DNA from: Lentzea aerocolonigenes
GTDB lineage: Bacteria > Actinomycetota > Actinomycetes > Mycobacteriales > Pseudonocardiaceae
DNA length: 64,000 bases
Assembly (NCBI RefSeq): GCF_000955955.1
Contig: NZ_JYJG01000042.1
Coordinates: 40,862-104,861 of the forward strand
Reading direction: 5' to 3'
This document shows positions 18,660-26,664 of the stretch, one piece after another. Made by a program: the position numbers and the translations under genes. Within the stretch, counting starts at the first letter, position 1, and the number at the start of each line of letters is the position of its first letter. The notes under the pieces were generated by a model. It did no database searches, was not told where the DNA came from, and saw only the letters and a program-made list of their open reading frames with translations.

Positions 18660-19304
18660 TTGGACGACTCGCTGGCTCGCGAGCTCGCCGATCTCTCGGC
18701 CCTGCAGCGCATCGGATCTCTCAACACCGAATACCTGCCGCAGCTCGCCGGCGACCTTCGCCCGGCGGCTCTCGTCGCGGTGATGGACGAGATCGTGCTG
18801 GGCGCCCGGACCGTCCTCGTGGAACTGGGCTGCGGCTCCACTTCCGTTCTGCTGGCGCGTTTGCTGCACCAGCGCGGGTTCGGTCACCTGTTGTGCATCG
18901 AGCACGACGAGCGCACGGCTGCTTTCGTTGCCTCACAACTACGTCGCGAGGGTCTGGGGTCGGTCGCGCGGGTGGTGCACGCGCCGTTGTCCCGTCATCC
19001 GGCGGCGTTGTCGCGGCACGGCCAGTGGTACGCGCCGCAGCAGGTGCACGACGAGGTGCTCTCGTACATCGACCAGTTCGGACTCGTCGATCTGCTCCTG
19101 GTCGACGGACCGGGTTTCGGGGACTCGCGCTATCCGGCGTTGCCCGTGCTGCGAGCTGTTCTGGCGCCAGGGGCCACGGTTCTGGTGGACGACGTCGATC
19201 GCCCGGACGAGCAGGCGGTGCTGGCGCGGTGGTCCGAGGAGTTCGGGCTCAACTTCCGCACGGCTCCCCGGACCTCGCTGGCCGGAGCTACTGCTCTCGC
19301 TTGA
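18660..19304 (+). CDS. Class I SAM-dependent methyltransferase-like protein
   Basis: A 214-residue Rossmann protein. Motif I is LVELGCGSTSVLLARLL (about residues 53-69) and the following acidic strand is LLCIEHDE, which would hold the SAM ribose. VDLLLVDGPGFGDSRYPAL (about 142-160) resembles motif III. TTG at 18660 is used because GGGAG lies 7 bases before it; no ATG or GTG is available near the conserved start. It begins 18 bases after the PLP-fold gene and may be co-transcribed. It ends inside the end of the convergent quinone reductase gene (17-bp overlap). Substrate is unknown. Confidence 0.75.
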   Translation: MDDSLARELADLSALQRIGSLNTEYLPQLAGDLRPAALVAVMDEIVLGARTVLVELGCGSTSVLLARLLHQRGFGHLLCIEHDERTAAFVASQLRREGLGSVARVVHAPLSRHPAALSRHGQWYAPQQVHDEVLSYIDQFGLVDLLLVDGPGFGDSRYPALPVLRAVLAPGATVLVDDVDRPDEQAVLARWSEEFGLNFRTAPRTSLAGATALA

Positions 19305-20253
19305 GCAGCACCTTGCCGAAGACGTCGCTGGCCTCCAGCAGCCGGTGCGCCTCGGCGGCGTCCGGCATCGGTACGGTCCGCCCGACGATCGGCTTGACCG
19401 CACCGCTTTCGATGAGCGGCCACAGGTGTTCGCGGACCTGGGCCACGATCGCGCCCTTGCTGTCGATGCTGCGGCCGCGCAGACCCGTCGCCATCACCGA
19501 CGCCCGCTTGGCCAGGAGCTTGCCGATGGGCAGCTCGCCCTTCACACCGCCCTGCATGCCGATGATCATCAACCGGCCGTCCGGGGCGAGGACGTCGATG
19601 TTGCGGGGCAGGTAGGAGGCGCCCATGTTGTCGAGGACGACGTCGGCCTGCTTCACCTCGGCCACGAAGTCCTGGGTCTTGTAGTTGACCGTGATGTCCG
19701 CGCCGAGCTCAGCGCATTTGGCCAGGCGCTCGTCGGAACCCGCCGTGACCGCGACCGTGCAGCCGAGTGCCTTGGCGACCTGGATCGCGTGCGTGCCGAT
19801 GCCGCCCGCGCCGCCGTGGACGAGGAACGTCTCGCCGAGTTTGAGCTTTCCGTCCATCACGACGTTCGACCAGACCGTGCACGCGACCTCGGGCAGCGCG
19901 GCCGCCGTGACGAGGTCGATGCCTTCAGGTACGGGGAGGACCTGTGGGGCCGGGACCGCGACCTTCTCCGCGTAGCCACCGCCGGCCAGCAGCGCGCACA
20001 CCTCGTCGCCGACGTTCCAGCCGGTCACGCCCTCGCCGAGCGCCGCGATCGTGCCGGAGCACTCCAGGCCGATGATGTCCGGCGCGCCGGGCGGGGGCGG
20101 GTAGAAGCCCTGGCGCTGCAGGAGATCCGCGCGGTTGACCGCACTCGCGGCGACGTCGATCAGCACCTCACCCGGACCGGGCACGGGGTCGGGGACCTCG
20201 GTCCACTCGAGCACGTCGGGGCCGCCGGGTTCGCGAACAGAGATGGCATGCAT
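19288..20253 (-). CDS. NAD(P)H:quinone oxidoreductase, zinc-free MDR family
   Basis: A 321-residue medium-chain dehydrogenase of the PIG3/quinone reductase branch. The N-terminal catalytic domain has NRADLLQRQGFYPPPPGAPD and the nucleotide-binding domain has VHGGAGGIGTHAIQVAKALG (about residues 140-160). No structural or catalytic zinc cysteines are seen. The substrate-side sequence LDNMGASYLPRNIDVL is typical of PIG3-type enzymes, which reduce quinones with NADPH. ATG at 20253 directly precedes the fold. The homologue Rv3777 lies in the same neighbourhood in M. tuberculosis. It is divergent from the GNAT gene and overlaps the methyltransferase gene tail by 17 bp. Confidence 0.93.
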   Translation of the reverse strand: MHAISVREPGGPDVLEWTEVPDPVPGPGEVLIDVAASAVNRADLLQRQGFYPPPPGAPDIIGLECSGTIAALGEGVTGWNVGDEVCALLAGGGYAEKVAVPAPQVLPVPEGIDLVTAAALPEVACTVWSNVVMDGKLKLGETFLVHGGAGGIGTHAIQVAKALGCTVAVTAGSDERLAKCAELGADITVNYKTQDFVAEVKQADVVLDNMGASYLPRNIDVLAPDGRLMIIGMQGGVKGELPIGKLLAKRASVMATGLRGRSIDSKGAIVAQVREHLWPLIESGAVKPIVGRTVPMPDAAEAHRLLEASDVFGKVLLKREQ

Positions 20254-20298
20254 ACAGTCGACCGTAATACCGTTCGACAGGCCAGGCACCATCGGAAC

Positions 20299-20931
20299 AT
20301 GGACGCTTGGCCTTTGCGAAAGCTGGTTCTCCGCACCCCGCGCCTCGAACTGCGCCCGGACGACGACGAGGGCCTGTTCGAGCTCGTGGACGTGGCTCTC
20401 GCCGGTGTGCACGACCCGGCGGAGATGCCGTTCACCGTGCCGTGGACCGACTGGCTTCCCGACGATCACGGCGTCGGCATGATGCAGTTCTTCTGGGGCC
20501 AGCGCGCGAAGATCACCCGCGAGGACTGGACGATCAACTTCATCGCGCGGTTCGAGGGCAAGGCGATCGGTGTGCAGTCGATCAGCGGGCACGACTTCGG
20601 CGCGCTGCGCGAGGTGCACACCGGGTCGTGGCTCGGCCAGAAGTTCCAGGGCAGCGGTCTCGGCACGGAAATGCGGGTCGGCGTGCTCCAGTTCGCGTTC
20701 GACCACCTGGACGCGCGCGTCGCTCGTTCGGCGGCTTGGCTCGGCAACCACGCGTCGAACCGGGTCAGCGCGAAACTCGGCTACGTGCCCGACGGCACCA
20801 TTAGCGTCGCACCGCGCGGAGCACGCCTTGAGCAGGTGCGATTGCGGTTGAACGCCTCGGATTTCGTGCGCCCGGAGTGGGACGTCTCGGTCGAGGGCCT
20901 TGCTGAGTGTGTTCAGCTGATCACGAACTGA
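20299..20931 (+). CDS. GNAT-family N-acetyltransferase (RimJ/RimL-like)
   Basis: A 210-residue acetyltransferase. It opens with LRTPRLELRPDDDEGLFELV, the first strand of RimJ/RimL-type GNATs. The acetyl-CoA motif A is GSWLGQKFQGSGLGTEMRVG (about residues 113-132), equivalent to Q/RxxGxG/A. The helix HASNRVSAKLGYVPDG closes the domain. ATG at 20299 is used. Neighbours give no hint of the acceptor. It is divergent from the quinone reductase gene with a 45-bp shared promoter region. Confidence 0.88.
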   Translation: MDAWPLRKLVLRTPRLELRPDDDEGLFELVDVALAGVHDPAEMPFTVPWTDWLPDDHGVGMMQFFWGQRAKITREDWTINFIARFEGKAIGVQSISGHDFGALREVHTGSWLGQKFQGSGLGTEMRVGVLQFAFDHLDARVARSAAWLGNHASNRVSAKLGYVPDGTISVAPRGARLEQVRLRLNASDFVRPEWDVSVEGLAECVQLITN

Positions 20932-21010
20932 ACACCCGACGTCCGACGGATTGTGGTGCAAGTCTCCCCTTTGTGAGGGTTCAGCGAGTCTCGAACGAAG
21001 GGGAACGTTC

Positions 21011-22522
21011 ATGTCTGGCAGAACCAAGCTGGCGACTGTGCTTGCCATCTCGGCACTTGTCGCCGCCCCTACCGCCACCGCGTCCGCCGCGGCTGAACCA
21101 GCAGGCCCCGCACTCGCCAAGAAACTCGCCAAGAAGGTGACCGTCGAGGGCGTCAACCGGCACCTGATCGCGTTGCAGCGCATCGGCGACCGCAACGGCG
21201 GCACCCGAGCCGCGCTGACGCCGGGCTACGACGCGAGCGTGGACTACGTCGCGGGCAAGCTCCGCGACGAGGGCTTCATCGTCACCACGCCGACGTTCAG
21301 CTTCGAGATCCCGGTCACCGACGCCGAACTCGCCCGCGTCGACGGCGCGAACTACCAGGCGCTGATCATGACCGCCTCACCGCAGACCCCGGCGGGCGGC
21401 ATCACCGGCCCGCTGCGCGTCGTCCCGGAGGACGCCACCACGGGCTGCGAGGCCACCGACTTCGACGGCCAGGACTTCACCGGCTCCGTCGCCCTGATCC
21501 GGCGCGGCGGCTGCACGTTCGAGCAGAAGCACCTCAACGCGTTCGCCAGGGGCGCCATCGCCGTGCTGGTCTCGAACAACGTCGACGGCCCGCTGTCGAA
21601 CGTGACGCTGACCAACCCCGGCAAGATCCCGGTCGGCGGCATCTCCAAGGCCGACGGCACCACCCTGATCGGCAAGGCCGGCGCCGCGGTGACCGTGGAC
21701 ATGCGCTTCCACAACGAAACCCGCACCCAGCGCAACGTCGTCGCCCAGACCCGCACGGGCCGCACCAACAACGTCGTGATGGCCGGCTCGCACCTCGACA
21801 GCGTCGAAGTCGGCCCCGGCATCAACGACAACGGCTCGGGTTCGGCAGGTCTGCTGGAGACCGCCCTGCAACTGGGCTCCCGTCCGAAGGTGGACAACGC
21901 GATCCGCTTCGCCTGGTGGGGAGCCGAGGAGCGCGGCCTGATCGGCTCGACCCAGTACGTCCGCTCGCTGACGTTCGACCAGCAGCTGGACATCGCCCTG
22001 TACCTGAACTTCGACATGATCGCCTCGCCGAACGCCGCCTACTTCATCTACGACGGCGACAACTCGGACGCCGTAGGCTCCCCGGCCGGCCCGTACGGCT
22101 CGGCGCAGATCGAGAAGGCCTTCGCCGACTACTTCGTGGCCAAGGGCGTCCCCACCGAGGGCACCGACTTCTCGGGCCGCTCCGACTACGGCGAGTTCAT
22201 CGCCCAGGGCATCCCGGCCGGCGGCCTGTTCACCGGCGCCGAGGGCGTGAAGACCGCAGCCCAGGCAGCCAAGTGGGGCGGCACCGCAGGCACCGCCTAC
22301 GACCCCTGCTACCACTCGAAGTGCGACAACCTGGGCAACATCGACCGAGTCGCCCTGGGCCGCAACGCAGGCGCCATGGCCTTCGTGACCGCCGCTTACG
22401 GTGTGTCCACTGAGGACGTGAACGGCGTGCCCCCGCGCGCCAAGCGTGCCGACGCCCGCAAGTCCGCCTCGCTGATGAAGGCAGCACTGGCCGACGACCA
22501 CTCGCACGCGGCCGTCGCCTAG
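21011..22522 (+). CDS. Secreted M28 metallopeptidase with PA domain
   Basis: A 503-residue exported aminopeptidase of the Streptomyces griseus aminopeptidase type. The signal peptide spans residues 1 to about 27 (TKLATVLAISALVAAPTATASA). A PA domain lies at about 120-230. The M28 catalytic domain has the zinc ligands in AGSHLDSVE (His), GINDNGSG (Asp), WGAEERGL (catalytic Glu and Glu ligand), LNFDMI (Asp) and CYHSKCD (His). The protein should release N-terminal amino acids outside the cell. ATG at 21011 has GAAGGGG 8 bases before it and begins the signal peptide; the open frame extends 60 bases upstream without signal features. A long hairpin follows the gene. Confidence 0.93.
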   Translation: MSGRTKLATVLAISALVAAPTATASAAAEPAGPALAKKLAKKVTVEGVNRHLIALQRIGDRNGGTRAALTPGYDASVDYVAGKLRDEGFIVTTPTFSFEIPVTDAELARVDGANYQALIMTASPQTPAGGITGPLRVVPEDATTGCEATDFDGQDFTGSVALIRRGGCTFEQKHLNAFARGAIAVLVSNNVDGPLSNVTLTNPGKIPVGGISKADGTTLIGKAGAAVTVDMRFHNETRTQRNVVAQTRTGRTNNVVMAGSHLDSVEVGPGINDNGSGSAGLLETALQLGSRPKVDNAIRFAWWGAEERGLIGSTQYVRSLTFDQQLDIALYLNFDMIASPNAAYFIYDGDNSDAVGSPAGPYGSAQIEKAFADYFVAKGVPTEGTDFSGRSDYGEFIAQGIPAGGLFTGAEGVKTAAQAAKWGGTAGTAYDPCYHSKCDNLGNIDRVALGRNAGAMAFVTAAYGVSTEDVNGVPPRAKRADARKSASLMKAALADDHSHAAVA

Positions 22523-22539
22523 CCGCTCACCGAATGACA

Positions 22540-22580
22540 AAGGGGGTGTGAGAGTCCTGACTGGGCTCTCACACCCCCTT
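22540..22580. terminator. Terminator after the M28 peptidase gene
   Basis: Perfect 15-bp stem (22540-22554 with 22566-22580), extendable by three more pairs including one G-T wobble. No T-run follows. The hairpin starts 17 bases past the stop codon and also lies downstream of the convergent tRNA-Ser gene. Confidence 0.8.
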
Positions 22581-22656
22581 GATGCGGGGCTCCAGCCCCA
22601 AAGACACCTGGAGCGAGAACGGTCGACGCTTTCCGTCGACACACCTCGCTCACGAG

Positions 22657-22741
22657 CGGAAGCGGAGGGATTTGAACCCCCGGATGGTTTCCCATCTCCC
22701 GCTTTCAAGGCGGGTGCATTCGGCCGCTCTGCCACGCTTCC
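22657..22741 (-). tRNA. tRNA-Ser(UGA)
   Basis: An 85-base class II tRNA on the minus strand. The acceptor stem is GGAAGCG pairing with CGCTTCC, the discriminator is G, and the anticodon loop CTTGAAA gives anticodon TGA, which reads UCA-type serine codons. A variable arm (GAGATGGGAAACCATC) and the T-loop GGTTCAAATCC are present. The 3' CCA is not encoded. Confidence 0.96.
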
Positions 22742-22769
22742 CAGACGCCACCGGCGTCAGCCGAGAAGC

Positions 22770-23246
22770 CTAGCCGTTCGACTCCCGCAGGTGTGTCATG
22801 ACCCGGTCGAACACCTTCGCCAGCACCTCACCCTCCTCGGGCGTGAGCAGATCCACGATGTGCGCACGAACCCCGGCGAGGTGCGTAGGAGCGGCCTCCA
22901 CCAGCTGCGCCATGCCCTTCTGCGTCAGCTCGGCCAGCACCCCGCGCCCGTCCTCCGTGCACTCGCGGCGCAGCACGAGCCCGGCCTTCTCCATGCGCGC
23001 GACCTGGTGCGAGACGCGCGACTTCGAGGAGGCGACGTCCTCGGCCAGTTGCGTCATGCGCATGCGCTGGTTGGGCTGCTCGGACAGGCGGACCAGGATC
23101 TCGTAGTCCGCCAGTGACACTCCGTGGGTGTCCTGCAGCTCTCGGTGCAGCCGGTCCATGAGCATGGAGGAACCGTTCACGTAGGTGCGCCACGCACGCA
23201 TCTCGCCCTCATCGAGCCAACGCGGCTCCTGCTCACTAGACGTCAC
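22770..23246 (-). CDS. MarR-family transcriptional regulator
   Basis: A 158-residue winged-helix regulator. The core runs LADYEILVRLSEQPNQRMRM, then TQLAEDVASSKSRVSHQVAR as recognition helix (about residues 65-84), then RRECTEDGRGVLAELTQKG as the wing. This arrangement, with the DxRG wing motif, is diagnostic of MarR. GTG at 23246 begins a typical N-terminus (SSEQEPRWLDEGEMRAW); a Shine-Dalgarno is not obvious, so translation may be leaderless. It is divergent from the secreted 5'-nucleotidase gene, which is the closest candidate target besides itself. The effector is unknown. Confidence 0.92.
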   Translation of the reverse strand: MTSSEQEPRWLDEGEMRAWRTYVNGSSMLMDRLHRELQDTHGVSLADYEILVRLSEQPNQRMRMTQLAEDVASSKSRVSHQVARMEKAGLVLRRECTEDGRGVLAELTQKGMAQLVEAAPTHLAGVRAHIVDLLTPEEGEVLAKVFDRVMTHLRESNG

Positions 23247-23369
23247 GGGAACAAGGCTAAACCTGCGCGTGTCGATAAGGTCATTCCTCTGGTAAACGCC
23301 GCCTTCGCGAGGCAGACTCCTCCGCCGTACACGCGCGTTAACCACGCCTTGTCGGAGAGGCTCTTACCC

Positions 23370-25085
23370 ATGAGTTCGTTCAGACGGCTTTCCGTTCTGG
23401 CGATCACCGCCGCCGCGGCCACTGTCATCAGCGCTACCGGACCTGCCCAGGCCGATGTCCAGTCACTGCGCGGTCGGGGCACGGTTGACGTGCGCCTGAT
23501 CGGCATCAACGACCTGCACGGCAACCTCGAGCCGCCGACCGGGTCGTCCGGACGCGTGATCCAGCCCGACGGCACGACCGTCGACGCCGGTGGTGCCGCC
23601 TTCAACGCGACGCACATCAAGAACCTCCAGAAGGAGGTCAAGAACTCGGTGCTCGTCGGGCAGGGCGACCTGATCGGCGCGTCGCCGCTCGTGTCGGCGT
23701 TGTTCCACGACGAGCCGACGATCGAGGTGCTGAACAAGGTCGGGCTGCAGGCGACCGCGGCGGGCAACCACGAGTTCGACGAGGGTTACAAGGAGCTCCT
23801 GCGCATCCAGCGCGGCGGATGCCACCCGACGGACGGCTGCCAGTTCCGCGACACGTACCCCGGCGCGCACTTCCCGATCCTCGGCGCGAACGTCACCAGT
23901 GCCAAGACCGGGCTGCCCGCGCTGCCGCCGTTCTGGGTGGAGATCCGCGACGGGATGCCGATCGGTTTCATCGGCATGCCGCTCAAGGACGTGCCTGTGC
24001 TGGTCAACCCGACCGGGATCAAGGAGATCCAGTTCGGTGACGAGGTCAAGGCTGCCAACAAGTACGCCAACTTCCTCGACGCGATCGGCGTGAAGTCGAT
24101 CGTGCTGCTCGTGCACCAGGGCGACCAGGTCACCTCGACGGGTGGCGGGCCCAACGCGTGCAACGTGGCCACGCAGAACCCCGGCAGCTACATCGCCGCC
24201 AACGTCAGCCCGAAGATCGACGCGGTCTTCTCCGGCCACAGCCACCAGCACTACAACTGCGTGGTCAAGGACCCGGCCGGCAACCCGCGGCCGTTCATCG
24301 AGGGCCTGGCGTTCGGGCGTGAGCTGAGCGTCGTCGACCTCAAGATCGACCGCCGGACGCGCGACGTCATCCGCGGCGAGACCAAGGCCGAGAACAAGAT
24401 CGTCACCCGCACGGTCACGCCGGATCCCGATGTCCAGGCGATCATCGACCTGGCCAAGCAGAAGGTCGCTCCGATCGCGGGCAGGCAGCTCGGCACGATC
24501 TCCGAGGACATCGTGAAGCTCCAGAACGCGGCTGGTGAGTCGCCGCTGGGCGACCTCATCGCCGACTCGCAGCTCGCGGCCACCCAGACCACCGGCAACG
24601 CGGTGATCGCACTGATGAACCCCGGTGGCGTGCGCAAGGACCTCGTCTACAAGAGCAACAAGGGCGAGGGCGACGGTGTGGTCACTTACGAGGAAGCCGC
24701 GGACGTGCAGCCGTTCGGCAACATCCTGCAGACGATCACGCTGACCGGCGCGCAGCTCAAGAACGTCCTGGAACAGCAGTTCACCGCCAAGAGGACGTTC
24801 GTGCTGCAGCCCTCGACGGGCTTCACGTACAGCTGGTCGGCCTCCGCGGCGTTCGGCTCGAAGATCTCCGACATCAAGCTGAACGGTGTCGCGATCGACC
24901 CGAACGCGAGCTACCGCGTCACGGCCAACAACTTCCTGGTCGGTGGTGGCGACGACTTCAGCGAGTTCACCAAGGGCACGGCGCTCGCCGGTGGTCCGAT
25001 CGACCTGGACGGGTTCGCTGCGTACCTCGGGACGCACCCGAACCAGAGCGCGCCGAAGCTCGACCGCATCACGCTGCTGCCGTAA
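23370..25085 (+). CDS. Secreted bifunctional metallophosphatase / 5'-nucleotidase
   Basis: A 571-residue exported UshA-type enzyme that dephosphorylates nucleotides outside the cell. Signal peptide: residues 1 to about 28 (LSVLAITAAAATVISATGPA). The metallophosphatase domain has INDLHGNLEP, GQGDLIGASP, AAGNHEFDEG and the GHSHQHYN metal site. The C-terminal nucleotide-binding domain has AGESPLGDLIADSQ, NPGGVRKDL and VQPFGNILQTITLTG. ATG at 23370 has GGAGAGG 9 bases upstream. No sorting signal or membrane anchor is seen at the C-terminus. It is divergent from MarR and followed by a strong terminator. Confidence 0.94.
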   Translation: MSSFRRLSVLAITAAAATVISATGPAQADVQSLRGRGTVDVRLIGINDLHGNLEPPTGSSGRVIQPDGTTVDAGGAAFNATHIKNLQKEVKNSVLVGQGDLIGASPLVSALFHDEPTIEVLNKVGLQATAAGNHEFDEGYKELLRIQRGGCHPTDGCQFRDTYPGAHFPILGANVTSAKTGLPALPPFWVEIRDGMPIGFIGMPLKDVPVLVNPTGIKEIQFGDEVKAANKYANFLDAIGVKSIVLLVHQGDQVTSTGGGPNACNVATQNPGSYIAANVSPKIDAVFSGHSHQHYNCVVKDPAGNPRPFIEGLAFGRELSVVDLKIDRRTRDVIRGETKAENKIVTRTVTPDPDVQAIIDLAKQKVAPIAGRQLGTISEDIVKLQNAAGESPLGDLIADSQLAATQTTGNAVIALMNPGGVRKDLVYKSNKGEGDGVVTYEEAADVQPFGNILQTITLTGAQLKNVLEQQFTAKRTFVLQPSTGFTYSWSASAAFGSKISDIKLNGVAIDPNASYRVTANNFLVGGGDDFSEFTKGTALAGGPIDLDGFAAYLGTHPNQSAPKLDRITLLP

Positions 25086-25101
25086 CCGCAGAACGCAGCT
25101 G

Positions 25102-25142
25102 AAGGCCATCTCGGCGACGAAAGTCGCCGAGATGGCCTTTTT
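25102..25142 (+). terminator. Rho-independent terminator after the 5'-nucleotidase
   Basis: Perfect 17-bp stem (25102-25118 with 25123-25139), GAAA tetraloop and a run of five T residues at 25138-25142. This is one of the clearest terminators in the window. Confidence 0.95.
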
Positions 25143-25182
25143 CCTGTGCCCGGTTGCTCCATTTGATCTAAGGTGAGGGTCG

Positions 25183-25749
25183 ATGTCCTGGTTGCGTCGG
25201 CTCCTGCTGCTCGCCGGTCTGGTGACCGGCGCCTGGTTGCTGGGCAGCTCAGGTCAGGCGAACGCCGACGTCAAGGTCGAGATCGACCAGCTTCAGGTCG
25301 AGGTGAAACTCCCCGTCGTCGACATCGGCCTGAAGGTCGAGACCGGTCTCGTGCCGCAGCAGCCGGAAGCGCCCGTCCCGCCGAAGCCGGACCCGCGCAC
25401 CGAGCCGCCCGCGCCGGATCCCGTGGCGCCGCAGCCGAAACCGGTCGAGGTGCCGATCGTCCACGCCGAGGCACCTCAGCAGCAACACCAGGTGACGCCG
25501 CCGCCGTTGTCGACGCGTCCCACCGACCCGGCTCCCGTCCCGCAGCCGCAACGTCCGCAGGTGGAGCAGCCGATCGCCGGCACCCTCCCGCAGAGCGGCG
25601 CGGGGACGAGCACGAGCAGCCAGTTCCCGGCGGGCATGCTCACGTACGCGATGCGCCCGCCCACCACCACGACGTCATTCGTCAGCACAGAGCAGCAAGA
25701 CGTGCCGCACACCGTGCGCGCGGAGGAACCGACGTTCTCCCCGGACTGA
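25183..25749 (+). CDS. Secreted proline-rich protein of unknown function
   Basis: A 188-residue protein with a signal peptide at residues 1-28 (RRLLLLAGLVTGAWLLGSS, AxA-like site at ANA). A short alternating region follows (VKVEIDQLQVEVKLPVVDIG), then a long Pro/Gln/Val-rich stretch (about 58-135). A GTLPQSGAG element sits at about residues 133-141, but no membrane segment follows it, so it is not a standard sortase signal. AGGTGAGG precedes ATG at 25183. The chaplin-like gene follows 58 bp later and may be in the same transcript. No family is recognised; an extended wall-associated protein is a guess. Confidence 0.75.
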   Translation: MSWLRRLLLLAGLVTGAWLLGSSGQANADVKVEIDQLQVEVKLPVVDIGLKVETGLVPQQPEAPVPPKPDPRTEPPAPDPVAPQPKPVEVPIVHAEAPQQQHQVTPPPLSTRPTDPAPVPQPQRPQVEQPIAGTLPQSGAGTSTSSQFPAGMLTYAMRPPTTTTSFVSTEQQDVPHTVRAEEPTFSPD

Positions 25750-25807
25750 TCGCGCGGCGACTCAGCCACGCACAGGGATTCGTCATTCCACTCCAGGGAG
25801 AACAGTC

Positions 25808-26581
25808 ATGCGCAAGAACCTCAACAGGACCATGTCCGCGGCGCTCCTGGCCGGCGGCATCATGGTCGGGACGGCCGGGTTCGCCCAGGCCGTGCCGGTG
25901 CCCCTCAACGTCGACGACGAGATCCGCGTCGGCAACCTGGTGAGCGTCCCGGTCAAGGTCTGCGGCAACGCGATCAACGTGCTGGGCAACAGCGACGCCA
26001 CGTGCGAGGAGAAGCCCGCCGCGCGCGTCCAGGCCGACAAGGCGCTCGTCTCCGCGCCGGTCACGGTGTGCGGCAACTCGGTCGGCGTCGCGGGCGGCGG
26101 CTCCGGCAGCTGCGGCGAGACCAAGCCCGAGGAGCCCAACGGCACCATCGAGGCCCCGGTGACGGTCTGCGGCACCAGCGCGGCCGTGCTCGGCACCGCG
26201 AGCGGCGACTGCGGCAAGACCGAGCAGCCCCCCGGTGAGGAGCCTCCGGGTGAGCAGCCCCCCGGCGAGCAGCCTCCCGGCCAGACGCCGCCCGGACAGA
26301 CCCCGCCTGGACAGACCCCTCCCGGCCAGACGCCGCCCGACAACGGCGGCAACCCCGGCGGCGGCAACAACGGCGACAACAACTCTGGCGGCGGCAACAC
26401 CGGCAACGGCGACTCCGGCTCCGGCAACCCGACCGGCAACGCGACGTCGCAGCAGGCGACCCCGATTCCGAACCTGTCCAGGACCGGTGCGGATCCGCTG
26501 GAGTTCCTGCTGGTCGGCCTGGGCCTGATGACCGCGGGCGCGATGGCCCGTCGCGGCGCGCGCCGCACGACCAAGGCCTGA
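25808..26581 (+). CDS. Chaplin-like wall-anchored protein with three repeats and PPGQT stalk
   Basis: A 257-residue exported protein. The signal peptide (1 to about 29) is followed by three chaplin-like modules of about 45 residues, each with PVxVCGN/T...C: VSVPVKVCGNAINVLGNS, VSAPVTVCGNSVGVAGGG and IEAPVTVCGTSAAVLGTA, each closed by a second cysteine. Chaplins are amyloid-forming hydrophobic surface proteins of sporulating actinomycetes. Next come seven PPGxx pentapeptides, a Gly/Asn-rich spacer, and a C-terminal LSRTG (L223) with a membrane segment and RRGARR, a class E sortase-like signal. A CAGGGAGA precedes ATG at 25808. The modules are degenerate compared with Streptomyces chaplins, so assembly properties are uncertain. 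Confidence 0.8.
   Translation: MRKNLNRTMSAALLAGGIMVGTAGFAQAVPVPLNVDDEIRVGNLVSVPVKVCGNAINVLGNSDATCEEKPAARVQADKALVSAPVTVCGNSVGVAGGGSGSCGETKPEEPNGTIEAPVTVCGTSAAVLGTASGDCGKTEQPPGEEPPGEQPPGEQPPGQTPPGQTPPGQTPPGQTPPDNGGNPGGGNNGDNNSGGGNTGNGDSGSGNPTGNATSQQATPIPNLSRTGADPLEFLLVGLGLMTAGAMARRGARRTTKA
26228..26332 (+). repeat. Seven tandem 15-bp repeats encoding PPG(E/Q)x
   Basis: In-frame tandem repeats inside the chaplin-like gene encode PPGEE, PPGEQ twice and PPGQT four times, then a degenerate PPDNG. Copies differ mainly at third positions. Such a collagen-like or stalk repeat can change length by slippage. Confidence 0.9.
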
Positions 26582-26587
26582 TCCATC

Positions 26588-26614
26588 ACGACCTGATCAT
26601 TTCCAGGTCGTTTT
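26588..26614 (+). terminator. Terminator after the chaplin-like gene
   Basis: Eight-bp stem (26588-26595 with 26604-26611) and T-run at 26611-26614, starting 6 bases past the stop codon. Confidence 0.8.
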
Positions 26615-26628
26615 CTGACGAATTCTCA

Positions 26629-26664
26629 CAATCGCCCGGCGAGCCTGTTCTCGCCGGGCGATTG
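26629..26664. terminator. Second terminator-like hairpin
   Basis: Perfect 14-bp stem (26629-26642 with 26651-26664) and an 8-base loop, just after the first terminator. No T-run follows. It may act as a back-up terminator or serve transcription from the other side. Confidence 0.75.

Noticed and set aside
26228..26332. CRISPR-like repeat array
   Set aside because: The repeats are contiguous 15-mers without spacers and encode in-frame PPGxx pentapeptides.
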